Positions 1 through 5,090 of a stretch of DNA of 7,089 nucleotides are shown piece by piece (the stretch's first letter is position 1; the number at the start of each line of letters is the position of its first letter). This DNA is from an uncultured Oscillospiraceae bacterium (GTDB lineage Bacteria > Bacillota > Clostridia > Oscillospirales > Oscillospiraceae): assembly GCA_937915075.1 (NCBI GenBank), contig CALDMA010000179.1, positions 1 to 7,089 of the forward strand. The letters are read 5' to 3'. A program made the translations under genes and the position numbers. Under the pieces are notes generated by a model, which saw only the letters and a list, made by a program, of their open reading frames with translations, was not told the DNA's origin and ran no database searches.

Positions 1-43
1 CCCCTATGGAAACAGTGCTTTATTTCACTGTCTCCCATAGGGG
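1..43 (-). terminator. Probable terminator hairpin behind the recombinase operon
   Basis: An imperfect hairpin pairs CCCCTATGG (1-9) with CCATAGGGG (35-43) and ACAGTG (12-17) with CACTGT (26-31), leaving an 8-nt loop. It lies about 80 bp after the stop of the last minus-strand gene. That position suits an intrinsic terminator for the operon, but the T-tract that would confirm it would fall before position 1, outside the window. There is no T-run on the plus-strand side. It could instead be a structure at the end of the element. Confidence 0.5.
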
Positions 44-126
44 GAGCATATCATTCGCCAGCACCTCTGCTTCTACCTATGATTACATCTTAACAACGTT
101 TGTTTTCATTGCACTTATTCTTTGCA

Positions 127-534
127 TCATCTGACTTGGCAGCACATTCCCCGCTCTTTGCATCCTTCACTGGGCGTCGCGCAGAACTCCTCCAATGGTA
201 AAAAACTGATGCTATCGATGGTCAGTCGTTCCCGTACACAATGCAGCTTGACCTTATGCTCGGTCAACAGGTCAATGTACTGCTTCGTCATGCTCCGGTC
301 CCGCCCCAAGCGGTCAAAGCTATTTACCAGTACCACATCCACCCTTCCAGCAAGAACGGCCTCCGTCACCTCTTGCAGAGCCGGACGGTCAAGGGTCACT
401 CCCGAGCCATACTCGGCGGCGATGCCGACAACGGTATACCCGGCTTGCTCCGCATAGCGGCGAAGTTCATTGGCCTGCAGCTCCAAGGAAAACCCATCAT
501 TGTGGGCAACCCGGCAGTAAATATAGGCTTTCAT
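127..534 (-). CDS. Small serine recombinase (resolvase-domain only) lacking the catalytic serine
   Basis: This 135-aa protein matches the N-terminal catalytic domain of resolvase/invertase-type serine recombinases. It starts MKAYIYCRVAHND, where the family motif is YxRxS. Arg8 is present but the residue at the nucleophile position (Ser10 in gamma-delta resolvase numbering) is Ala10. The other active-site arginines appear intact: Arg50 in LDRPAL, and Arg75 and Arg78 in FDRLGRD. Nothing resembling a helix-turn-helix, zinc ribbon or recombinase domain follows; the tail is short and Cys-rich (EFCATPSEGCKERGMCCQVR). The ATG at 534 is chosen because AAGGGGGG lies about 9 nt upstream; a longer in-frame reading would run back into the preceding gene. 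It begins 25 bp after the large recombinase stops, so the two are probably co-transcribed. As read it should not cleave DNA. I infer a structural or regulatory partner of the large recombinase, or a protein decaying toward loss. The family call is firm; the role is not. Confidence 0.88.
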   Translation of the reverse strand: MKAYIYCRVAHNDGFSLELQANELRRYAEQAGYTVVGIAAEYGSGVTLDRPALQEVTEAVLAGRVDVVLVNSFDRLGRDRSMTKQYIDLLTEHKVKLHCVRERLTIDSISFLPLEEFCATPSEGCKERGMCCQVR

Positions 535-559
535 CGTATTGTACCCCCCCTTATAGTAG

Positions 560-2233
560 TTACGCTGTCCGATTATCTGCTTGCCCTTGCTCCGCCTTAA
601 TGATCTCTGCATGATCTGCCTTTGCACATCTGATATTGACACAGCCGATGAATTTGTAGTAGATATCCACCTGCTGCGTCTTGACGCCATCTTCTCCTAT
701 TTCTTTTTCATGTACTACGATCTTCTCGATCAGCTCATTGAGAATATGGGGCGTTAGCTCCTGGACATTCGTGTACTTCCAGATCAGAGGCAGGAACTGC
801 TGGATATTGTCGTAGATCTCATCGCTGCGCGCGATCTCCGCGGACAGCTTTTCCCGTTGGCCGCGCAGCTCGCTCTGCTCCTGTTCATACTTTGGTGCCA
901 TTGCCTGGTAGCGTTCTTCGCTGATTTTCTCCAGCGCCACATCCTCATAGAGCTTATTCAGGATCTTTGTCAGCTCCTCGATGCGCTTGTCCGCCTTTTT
1001 GAACTCCCGCTTACAGCGGTCGATCTCGGCCTTCTGCTTTTCCGTCTTCGCATCTACCAACATCTGCATATAGTCGCTGGCTGCTGTTTTTGCTTCGTAG
1101 GCATTCCGGCGAATATCTTCCAATACCAATTGGTTCAAGGTTACCCAGCCAATCGCATGCGATGTGCATCTCTCCTTGCCATAGTTCTTGTATACCCAAC
1201 AGGTGAAGCCATTGTATCGTCCCTTTTTCTTATCGTAGCTGACATTTAGGGACGAGCCGCAGTCCGCGCACTTTACCAGCCCTGCAAAGGGCTGAACTGT
1301 TCCGGTGCTGTTTTCTCTGCGACGCGCCTTCATCATTTGGTGGACGGTATCCCATAGTTCCCGCGTGATGATTGCCTCGTGAGTATTCTCCTTCACGATC
1401 CATTCCGATTCATCCGCTTCAATACGCTGTTTATCAAAGAACCCTTTTGTTTTTGTGCGTCCGAACACCACATTCCCTAAATAGACTGGATTGTTGAGAA
1501 TCACACGCACCGAGGTGGCGTGCCAGTCGAAGGGCTTGCGCCAGTAATCGCTGTTCTTGTAGTAATCAGGGTTGTTCTGATTGAAATACGCCTGCGGATT
1601 GAGGACCTTTCTCTCCCGCAGGATCTTGGTCATTCGGACATACCCTATGCCATCCGAGAACATCTGAAAAATATCTTTGACCACATCCGCCGCATCGGGA
1701 TCAACGATCAGATGGTGGCGGTCCTTCGGATCTTTCTGATAGCCGAACGGTGCATGGCTTCCTATGTACATTCCGCTGCTCGCCCTTGCCCGATGAGCCG
1801 CCTTTGTCTTTGTCGATGCCTGCCGCGCATAGAGCGAATTGATGACATTGGTCATGGGGAGCATCAGGTTGTCCAGCCCGTTTTTAGAATCAACGCCTTC
1901 CGCTACAGCAATAAATCGAACACCCTTCTGTTCGAAGTAGTGTTCGATGTACAATCCCATTTGTGCATACTCTCGACCAAAGCGCGAGAGGTCTTTTACG
2001 ATGACCGTGTTGACCCTGCCGCTCTCAATATCATTGATCATGCGTTTGAACTCTGGGCGTTCAAAGTTTGTTCCGCTCCATCCGTCGTCACAGTAATAGT
2101 CCGCAATATGAATGCAGTGCTCTTTGCAATACTGTGTCAGCAATGTCTTTTGCGTCTGGATACTCCCGGACTCCCCTGCGCTTCCATCGTCCTGACTCAA
2201 GCGGCAGTAAATCGCTCCGTTTTCCTGTTCCAT
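560..2233 (-). CDS. Large serine recombinase, TnpX/TndX-like
   Basis: This 557-aa site-specific recombinase would cut and rejoin DNA through a phosphoserine link to integrate and excise its element. The resolvase catalytic domain spans roughly residues 5-155, with AIYCRLSQDD placing the nucleophile at Ser13. Supporting arginines are Arg11, Arg59 (FERPEF), and Arg84 and Arg87 (LSRFGRE). A recombinase domain follows at about 160-300, starting at PFGYQKDP. A zinc ribbon has Cys322, Cys325, Cys345 and Cys356. A charged, probably coiled-coil segment covers about 385-470, and a DUF4368-like end contains LIEKIVVHE and VDIYYKFIG. The length and domain order fit intact TnpX/TndX-type recombinases of clostridial transposons. 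Its ATG overlaps the TAA of the preceding gene as TAATG, and GGAGG sits about 8 nt upstream, so translation is probably coupled. No key residue is missing. The target site cannot be deduced here. Confidence 0.96.
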   Translation of the reverse strand: MEQENGAIYCRLSQDDGSAGESGSIQTQKTLLTQYCKEHCIHIADYYCDDGWSGTNFERPEFKRMINDIESGRVNTVIVKDLSRFGREYAQMGLYIEHYFEQKGVRFIAVAEGVDSKNGLDNLMLPMTNVINSLYARQASTKTKAAHRARASSGMYIGSHAPFGYQKDPKDRHHLIVDPDAADVVKDIFQMFSDGIGYVRMTKILRERKVLNPQAYFNQNNPDYYKNSDYWRKPFDWHATSVRVILNNPVYLGNVVFGRTKTKGFFDKQRIEADESEWIVKENTHEAIITRELWDTVHQMMKARRRENSTGTVQPFAGLVKCADCGSSLNVSYDKKKGRYNGFTCWVYKNYGKERCTSHAIGWVTLNQLVLEDIRRNAYEAKTAASDYMQMLVDAKTEKQKAEIDRCKREFKKADKRIEELTKILNKLYEDVALEKISEERYQAMAPKYEQEQSELRGQREKLSAEIARSDEIYDNIQQFLPLIWKYTNVQELTPHILNELIEKIVVHEKEIGEDGVKTQQVDIYYKFIGCVNIRCAKADHAEIIKAEQGQADNRTA

Positions 2234-2541
2234 TAGGTGTCCTCCTCTTCGTTTTGTTCAGACACACAATACCCATTGCCATCGGAAATATCCATACTCA
2301 AACCTACCGAAATTTCATTCGTAACTTTGTCTGGTTCATCTGAATGAAAGTCTCTTGTGATGAGTTCCCCTACTTTTTCAAAGATGTTTTTGTTACCGCT
2401 ATAATGGCTGACCGTTACATATCGGACATCGCCTATCATTTTTGAGTGTTTTTGGCTGTCTCCTTCATATAGAAACAGCGTCGGCTTACTTTTGGGAAGC
2501 AGAGCCTTTCTCCTCACACGGCCTTCCTGAATCTCTTCCAT
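2233..2541 (-). CDS. Unrecognised 102-aa operon protein upstream of the recombinase
   Basis: I do not recognise a family. The protein is soluble-looking, with a basic start (EEIQEGRVRRKALLPKSKP), a central stretch FLYEGDSQKHSKMIGDVRYV and an acidic end (SEQNEEEDT). There is no signal peptide, membrane segment or metal-binding cluster. It is probably real: GGAGG lies 9 nt before the ATG, it begins inside the end of the preceding gene (56-bp overlap in another frame), and its TAA shares one base with the recombinase ATG. This tight, translationally coupled packing suggests that its product is made in step with the recombinase. An accessory or directionality factor is one possibility, but nothing in the sequence shows that. 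Gene confidence is good; function is unknown. Confidence 0.78.
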   Translation of the reverse strand: MEEIQEGRVRRKALLPKSKPTLFLYEGDSQKHSKMIGDVRYVTVSHYSGNKNIFEKVGELITRDFHSDEPDKVTNEISVGLSMDISDGNGYCVSEQNEEEDT

Positions 2542-3043
2542 CTTTACTTTCCTCCAGACTCACATTTTCAAATAGTGCGGCAATCAACTGCTCTGCGCTC
2601 TCCATCGTTTCTGTCTCCGGCAGTCCAATATCCAAGATAAGTGCATCCAACATCTTTCCCCGGTACAGAAAGCACCCATATCCCCAGCAGCCATTGCTCT
2701 CTGTCCGGAGCATAGCACTTCGCCCATCAATGTCAAGCAGATAGCTTGCACTGCTCACGCTGATTGGATATATGATCTCTTCTTGCGAACTGAACATCAT
2801 ATTTTTAAGATACATTGGCAACTGCTGTTCCCTCGCCATGTAAATTTCGACATTCAGCATGACAATGTCTATGTACTCCTCATCGTGCCGTTCCTCCAGT
2901 ATGATCTTCGCCTGAAAACTCTCTGGAATGCTTTGCTCCTTAATCACGTTTGCTGCTGTATCCACTGTGTCTCCTGCAAGATATACCGGATCTCCCCATA
3001 GAACTCGGCGCGGGCATGTTGCCCGAAATACCTTAGTTCGCAT
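2486..3043 (-). CDS. Unrecognised 185-aa protein, first gene of the recombinase operon
   Basis: No family is recognised. The protein begins MRTKVFRATCPRRVLWGDPV, has an apparently mixed alpha/beta core with IDIVMLNVEIYMA and a Gly/Cys-containing stretch SNGCWGYGCFLY, and ends in a charged tail (ESKDGRDSGRPCEEKGSASQ). No membrane segment or signal peptide is seen. The ATG at 3043 is preferred because GGGAGG lies 8 nt upstream. An ATG six bases earlier is too close to that site, and a TTG at 3115 has no matching site. The frame stays open upstream to about position 3164, giving a natural-looking stretch AYLKRRGELPQDEQEDVA, which may be a remnant of another gene or a longer N-terminus. Its 3' end overlaps the next gene by 56 bp, so it is best seen as part of the recombinase module. 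No function is claimed. Confidence 0.72.
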   Translation of the reverse strand: MRTKVFRATCPRRVLWGDPVYLAGDTVDTAANVIKEQSIPESFQAKIILEERHDEEYIDIVMLNVEIYMAREQQLPMYLKNMMFSSQEEIIYPISVSSASYLLDIDGRSAMLRTESNGCWGYGCFLYRGKMLDALILDIGLPETETMESAEQLIAALFENVSLEESKDGRDSGRPCEEKGSASQK

Positions 3044-3124
3044 TGACATTACCTCCCTACTCTTACATGCTACATCTTCCTGCTCATCCTGTGGCAGCTC
3101 TCCTCGCCGTTTCAAATAGGCTCC

Positions 3125-3170
3125 AGCATAGGAGGAAGCCGCCTCAGTCGAGGCGGCTTCCTCCTATGCT
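3125..3170. repeat. Perfect 21-bp inverted repeat in the operon leader
   Basis: Bases 3125-3145 are the exact reverse complement of 3150-3170, with a 4-nt loop AGTC, making a very stable GC-rich hairpin. Neither side is followed by a clean T-run. It lies about 80 bp before the start codon of the first operon gene and downstream of a possible promoter at 3195-3203, so it may be in the operon's 5' leader. It could act as an attenuator, as a terminator for an upstream minus-strand gene, or as a recombinase-related structure. Confidence 0.85.
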
Positions 3171-3194
3171 GCATTTTCAATTTTGGGTTATTTG

Positions 3195-3216
3195 ATTATG
3201 TCACAATTTACAATTT
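3195..3216 (-). promoter_or_regulatory. Possible promoter with tandem ACAATTT repeats
   Basis: On the minus strand, TGA followed by CATAAT (3203-3195) fits an extended -10 element. No good -35 is present at the usual distance. On the plus strand, two adjacent copies of ACAATTT (3203-3209 and 3210-3216) form a 14-bp tandem repeat that overlaps it and could bind a regulator. It would drive the 3043-127 operon through the hairpin at 3125-3170. This is a motif-level inference only. Confidence 0.3.
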
Positions 3217-3227
3217 AAGGAAAGAAA

Positions 3228-3289
3228 GCGAGGCCGTTCTGCGTTATTTGGCAGCACATTACATTGCCCGAAATGCAGAACGGCCCCGC
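3228..3289. repeat. Long inverted repeat upstream of the operon
   Basis: GGCCGTTCTGC (3232-3242) pairs with GCAGAACGGCC (3275-3285). After one mismatch the pairing extends by three more bases (GCG 3228-3230 with CGC 3287-3289). The 32-nt interior contains partly complementary ATTTGG and CCGAAAT, so the stem may continue. No T-run follows. Possible roles are a protein-binding site, an element-end structure or an RNA hairpin. Confidence 0.7.
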
Positions 3290-3299
3290 CGTTTCTGAA

Positions 3300-3772
3300 A
3301 TTTGGTTATTGCTCAGTCCTATTCGACACTACTTCCCGGACTGCGGGCGGTTAAACGAACCGGCGCTTGGCAGCGCCCAGCAGGACTCTCACCTCCCGAG
3401 GATCTCTCGAGCTGCCCCCATTGCTTGAGACTGTGGCTGGACAGGCTGTTTCTTCCGGGCAGACGGAATCATTGCGAGACAGGCTGCCACACCTGCTTTT
3501 GGCTGGATGAGTATCGCTCTGCACCTTCCTTGCCGTTCATTGACGCCGGAGCTGAGTCCGACGCAGGTGGTCCTGGCGCACCCGCCGCATCGCTGCTCCC
3601 CCTCGTCGGGAGATCGTCTGCCGTTGTTGTTCGTCACCGGATATAGCCGCATGAGCATCGGCGTTTTTCAAGGTAAAATGAAGTTCATCTTTGACTTCAA
3701 TAAGATTGTAGCTCTGATCAGAGCAAATTTTTATAACGCCGTAGGATGGGTTTCGACCGAAAATCTGTCCTG
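3300..3772. other. GC-rich stretch without a convincing gene
   Basis: This 470-bp stretch separates the operon leader from the first regulator. Open frames exist on both strands (for example 3302-3646 plus and 3389-3658 minus), but they lack good ribosome binding sites and show Pro/Arg/Ser/Cys-rich compositions typical of spurious GC-rich frames. Small hairpins occur, such as GGCGCT/AGCGCC at 3362-3377 and the palindrome at 3711-3724. A short plus-strand reading from 3678 looks somewhat protein-like and is discussed as a finding. It may be non-coding control DNA or decayed genes. Confidence 0.5.
3711..3724. repeat. Perfect 14-bp palindrome
   Basis: GCTCTGATCAGAGC is self-complementary. On the plus strand it is followed by AAATTTTTAT. 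It lies about 50 bp past the stop of the minus-strand XRE gene. A 5-bp stem is short for a terminator, and the T-rich side faces away from that gene, so it is reported only as a palindrome and possible protein-binding site. Confidence 0.4.
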
Positions 3773-4072
3773 TCAGGATGGATTTTGCGTCAGTGCTTCA
3801 ATTTCATCCAGAAGCTCTCGTATATTGGAGATCAACTGCCCAGCCTGTATCGACTCGTATGCCCTACCTCTGACGAGAAAGTCAATGGACACATTCAAGG
3901 CATCGGACAGCTCCAGCAGTAAATCAATGGAAATGCCTCGCTTACCCAATTCAATATTTCCAAGATGTACTGTGCTCATATTTACTACCGCAGCCAATTG
4001 CTCCTGCGTGAGTCCCCGCTCTTTTCGTATCTCTTTCAGGCGACAGCCAAATGCTACTTGATCAAAGCGCAT
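3773..4072 (-). CDS. XRE/Cro-C1 family transcriptional regulator
   Basis: This 99-aa DNA-binding protein has an HTH_3 (Cro/C1) domain at about residues 10-67. GCRLKEIRKERGLTQEQLAA carries the first helices and the start of the helix-turn-helix, MSTVHLGNIELGKRGIS covers recognition and the following turn, and LLLELSDALNVSIDFLV is the typical closing stretch of the domain. A short helical tail (ISNIRELLDEIEALTQ) may serve dimerisation. No peptidase or sensor domain is attached. The ATG at 4072 is chosen for the GGAGG 7 nt before it; longer in-frame readings to 4195 extend into the control region. It is divergent from a second XRE gene across 372 bp rich in dyads, the usual arrangement for a repressor acting on its own and its neighbour's promoter. 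It probably controls element functions, which is inference from context. Family confidence is high; the target is unknown. Confidence 0.92.
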   Translation of the reverse strand: MRFDQVAFGCRLKEIRKERGLTQEQLAAVVNMSTVHLGNIELGKRGISIDLLLELSDALNVSIDFLVRGRAYESIQAGQLISNIRELLDEIEALTQNPS

Positions 4073-4080
4073 CTCGTTTC

Positions 4081-4122
4081 CTCCATTTCTAAAAATTGAA
4101 AAACAAATTTTCAGAAACGGAG
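4081..4122. promoter_or_regulatory. Imperfect dyad overlapping the XRE gene's ribosome binding site
   Basis: CTCCATTTCTAAAAATTG is mirrored by a near reverse complement ending AATTTTCAGAAACGGAG. CTCC, TTTCT and AAAATT match in both arms, with mismatches between. The left arm includes the complement of the GGAG that forms the minus-strand ribosome binding site. Either an operator just upstream of the gene or an RNA hairpin that hides its ribosome binding site would fit. The pairing is visible; the function is inferred. Confidence 0.45.
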
Positions 4123-4170
4123 GGCCACGGCAGCAAGGTACCGCCGCACGTCGATCAAAGCGCCAAATAG

Positions 4171-4217
4171 AAAGATAGAACGATACGCCTGTCAAATAGA
4201 CGCATCGTTCTATCTTT
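4171..4217. promoter_or_regulatory. 14-bp inverted repeat enclosing a TTGACA box
   Basis: AAAGATAGAACGAT (4171-4184) is repeated in exact inverse at 4204-4217, separated by 19 bp. On the minus strand a perfect -35 box TTGACA lies in the spacer (4195-4190), with a weak -10 TTCTAT 17 bp further on (4172-4167) at the outer end of the left arm. This would be a promoter for the minus-strand XRE gene with an about 88-nt leader, so the repeat is well placed to be its operator. On the plus strand the right arm runs into CTTTTTCCC, so a terminator reading is also possible. Confidence 0.5.
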
Positions 4218-4233
4218 TTCCCAATATTATTCC

Positions 4234-4257
4234 ACTCAGCACGCCTGCTGAGTTTTG
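4234..4257 (+). terminator. Short terminator-like hairpin
   Basis: ACTCAGCA and TGCTGAGT form an 8-bp perfect stem with loop CGCC, followed by TTTTG on the plus strand. No plus-strand gene ends nearby, so if it works it would stop stray or antisense transcription entering the control region, or be left over from a lost gene. The T-tract is short. Confidence 0.4.
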
Positions 4258-4353
4258 TCCTGCAATCCGGTTTACGCCAAATTGCTGTAATCTTATTTAG
4301 CTATCCCCGCTTTCCAGTCCCTTCATCCGTGTTCTCCTTCTCATTGTATATAT

Positions 4354-4382
4354 CTGATTATTAGAATTATCTTTCTAATCAG
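4354..4382. promoter_or_regulatory. Nested dyad upstream of the plus-strand XRE gene
   Basis: CTGATT (4354-4359) pairs with AATCAG (4377-4382), and ATTAGA (4360-4365) pairs with TCTAAT (4374-4379); the two stems cannot pair fully at the same time. The stretch is AT-rich and contains TAGAAT, a possible -10 element, but no clear -35. It is a plausible operator or promoter site for the gene downstream. Confidence 0.35.
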
Positions 4383-4391
4383 CAGAAGCTC

Positions 4392-4422
4392 AAGTGCATT
4401 CATTAGAAGCATCAATGCACTT
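4392..4422. repeat. 9-bp inverted repeat in the leader of the second XRE gene
   Basis: AAGTGCATT (4392-4400) and AATGCACTT (4414-4422) are exact inverses around 13 nt. If translation starts at the TTG at 4445, this lies in the 5' leader about 23 nt before the start codon and could be an operator or an RNA hairpin. If translation starts at the GTG at 4394 it would be within the coding region. Confidence 0.6.
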
Positions 4423-4444
4423 ACAATGGAGCAGGGTGATTAAA

Positions 4445-4768
4445 TTGCAGGATATTTACACGAAATTTGGCCAAATGGTTCGTGTAGCCAGAGTCAAAAA
4501 GGGGTATACACAGTTAAAATTAGCCGAGCGACTCCACACGACTGATCGCACGGTATCTAAAATCGAACGAGGGCAAACAAATCCCGGTCTTGATGCTGTC
4601 GTTACATATGCCCGTGAGTTGGATATGAGTCTTGATCCTCTTGTTAGGGACTCAGATCCAAACCGGGTACCATATTGTGCAGCGCGTTACTTTGCCGGTA
4701 TGAGCGACGCGCAGGCGATGAAATATATCAAGCTGTGTATGGACGCAGATTCTCTGCGCGAAGAATAA
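4445..4768 (+). CDS. XRE/Cro-C1 family regulator with likely TTG start
   Basis: This is a 107-aa helix-turn-helix protein. The Cro/C1 domain covers about residues 5-65, reading FGQMVRVARVKKGYTQLKLAE then TTDRTVSKIERGQTNPGLDA, the classical recognition-helix region, and ending in ARELDMSLDPLV. The remaining 40 residues (YCAARYFAGMSDAQAMKYIK onward) are not a domain I can name. The TTG at 4445 is preferred because AGGGTG is 6 nt upstream and the domain begins directly after it. GTG 4394 and ATG 4415 are in-frame alternatives with weaker or no ribosome binding sites. It is transcribed away from the other XRE gene and faces the minus-strand hppA/KTR transcript. An activator or repressor pairing with its divergent neighbour is likely, but no target can be read from the sequence. 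Confidence 0.88.
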   Translation: MQDIYTKFGQMVRVARVKKGYTQLKLAERLHTTDRTVSKIERGQTNPGLDAVVTYARELDMSLDPLVRDSDPNRVPYCAARYFAGMSDAQAMKYIKLCMDADSLREE

Positions 4769-4785
4769 ATGTAGAAATACAATGC

Positions 4786-4836
4786 AAAAAGGCGCAGGGC
4801 CTGATGACCGCTTAAAGCGTTCATCAGCCCTGCGTC
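4786..4836 (-). terminator. Strong intrinsic terminator for the hppA/KTR strand
   Basis: A long GC-rich hairpin (4791-4836) with over 20 base pairs, one bulge and one mismatch, and a tiny loop near 4814 is followed on the minus strand by TTTTT (4790-4786). The polarity marks it as the end of minus-strand transcription coming from hppA and the KTR remnant. It may also act weakly on the convergent XRE transcript, whose stop is 22 bp away. The upstream arm includes the last codons of the KTR reading frame. Confidence 0.85.
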
Positions 4837-5004
4837 TGTGCGTCCAGCCGTTCCAACACAGTTATTGACTTCTGTCGAATGTTTACGAGCATCTCTGTTT
4901 TACACTTGGGGCAATAAAGGAGATGCCGTATTAGGATCGTGTCGTCTCTTATTTTTGTCCGAGTCTTTTCGCCGCAACAAGCGGATAAACTCACTCCTAT
5001 TCAT
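4824..5004 (-). pseudogene. Frameshifted cysteine-rich KTR gene
   Basis: On the minus strand ATG at 5004 begins MNRSEFIR, the usual opening of the small Cys-rich KTR proteins (Cys_rich_KTR) found on Gram-positive conjugative elements. The rest of the family pattern continues only in another frame: CCGEKTRTKIRDDT, then LLYCPKCKTEMLVNI, ending LERLDAQTQG with TGA at 4824. The break is at about 4976-4981. Where the family has a Cys-Pro-x-Cys zinc-finger-like pair, the sequence is short by bases consistent with a 5-nt deletion (CGC TGT CCT TGT TGC reduced to CGCTTGTTGC). In the unshifted frame translation runs on into an early stop. The second CPKC pair is intact. The intact protein would be about 60 aa and its function in this family is unknown to me. 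It is co-directional with hppA and sits directly behind it. The identification rests on recall of the KTR/CPKC/DAQTQ motifs. Confidence 0.8.
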
Positions 5005-5090
5005 ATCAACCATTCCTTTTCCTACCGTGGCTGCCGCATCTTGCAATAAAATAACTGCTTCTGATTTTCTCCTTCAGATACTATCCAATC

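Noticed and set aside
241..600. Plus-strand open frame of 119 codons
   Set aside because: It lies opposite the small serine recombinase, whose family motifs and ribosome binding site are convincing; this frame has neither.
1520..2236. Plus-strand open frame of 238 codons
   Set aside because: It is the mirror of the catalytic and recombinase domains of the large serine recombinase, which is clearly the real gene.
3302..3658. Overlapping open frames on both strands in the GC-rich gap
   Set aside because: There is no ribosome binding site, no recognisable motif, and the two strands give equally plausible but low-complexity readings.
4073..4195. Longer start for the minus-strand XRE regulator
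   Set aside because: The extra 41 residues do not look like an HTH extension and cross the inverted repeats and the possible promoter; the ATG at 4072 has a proper GGAGG.
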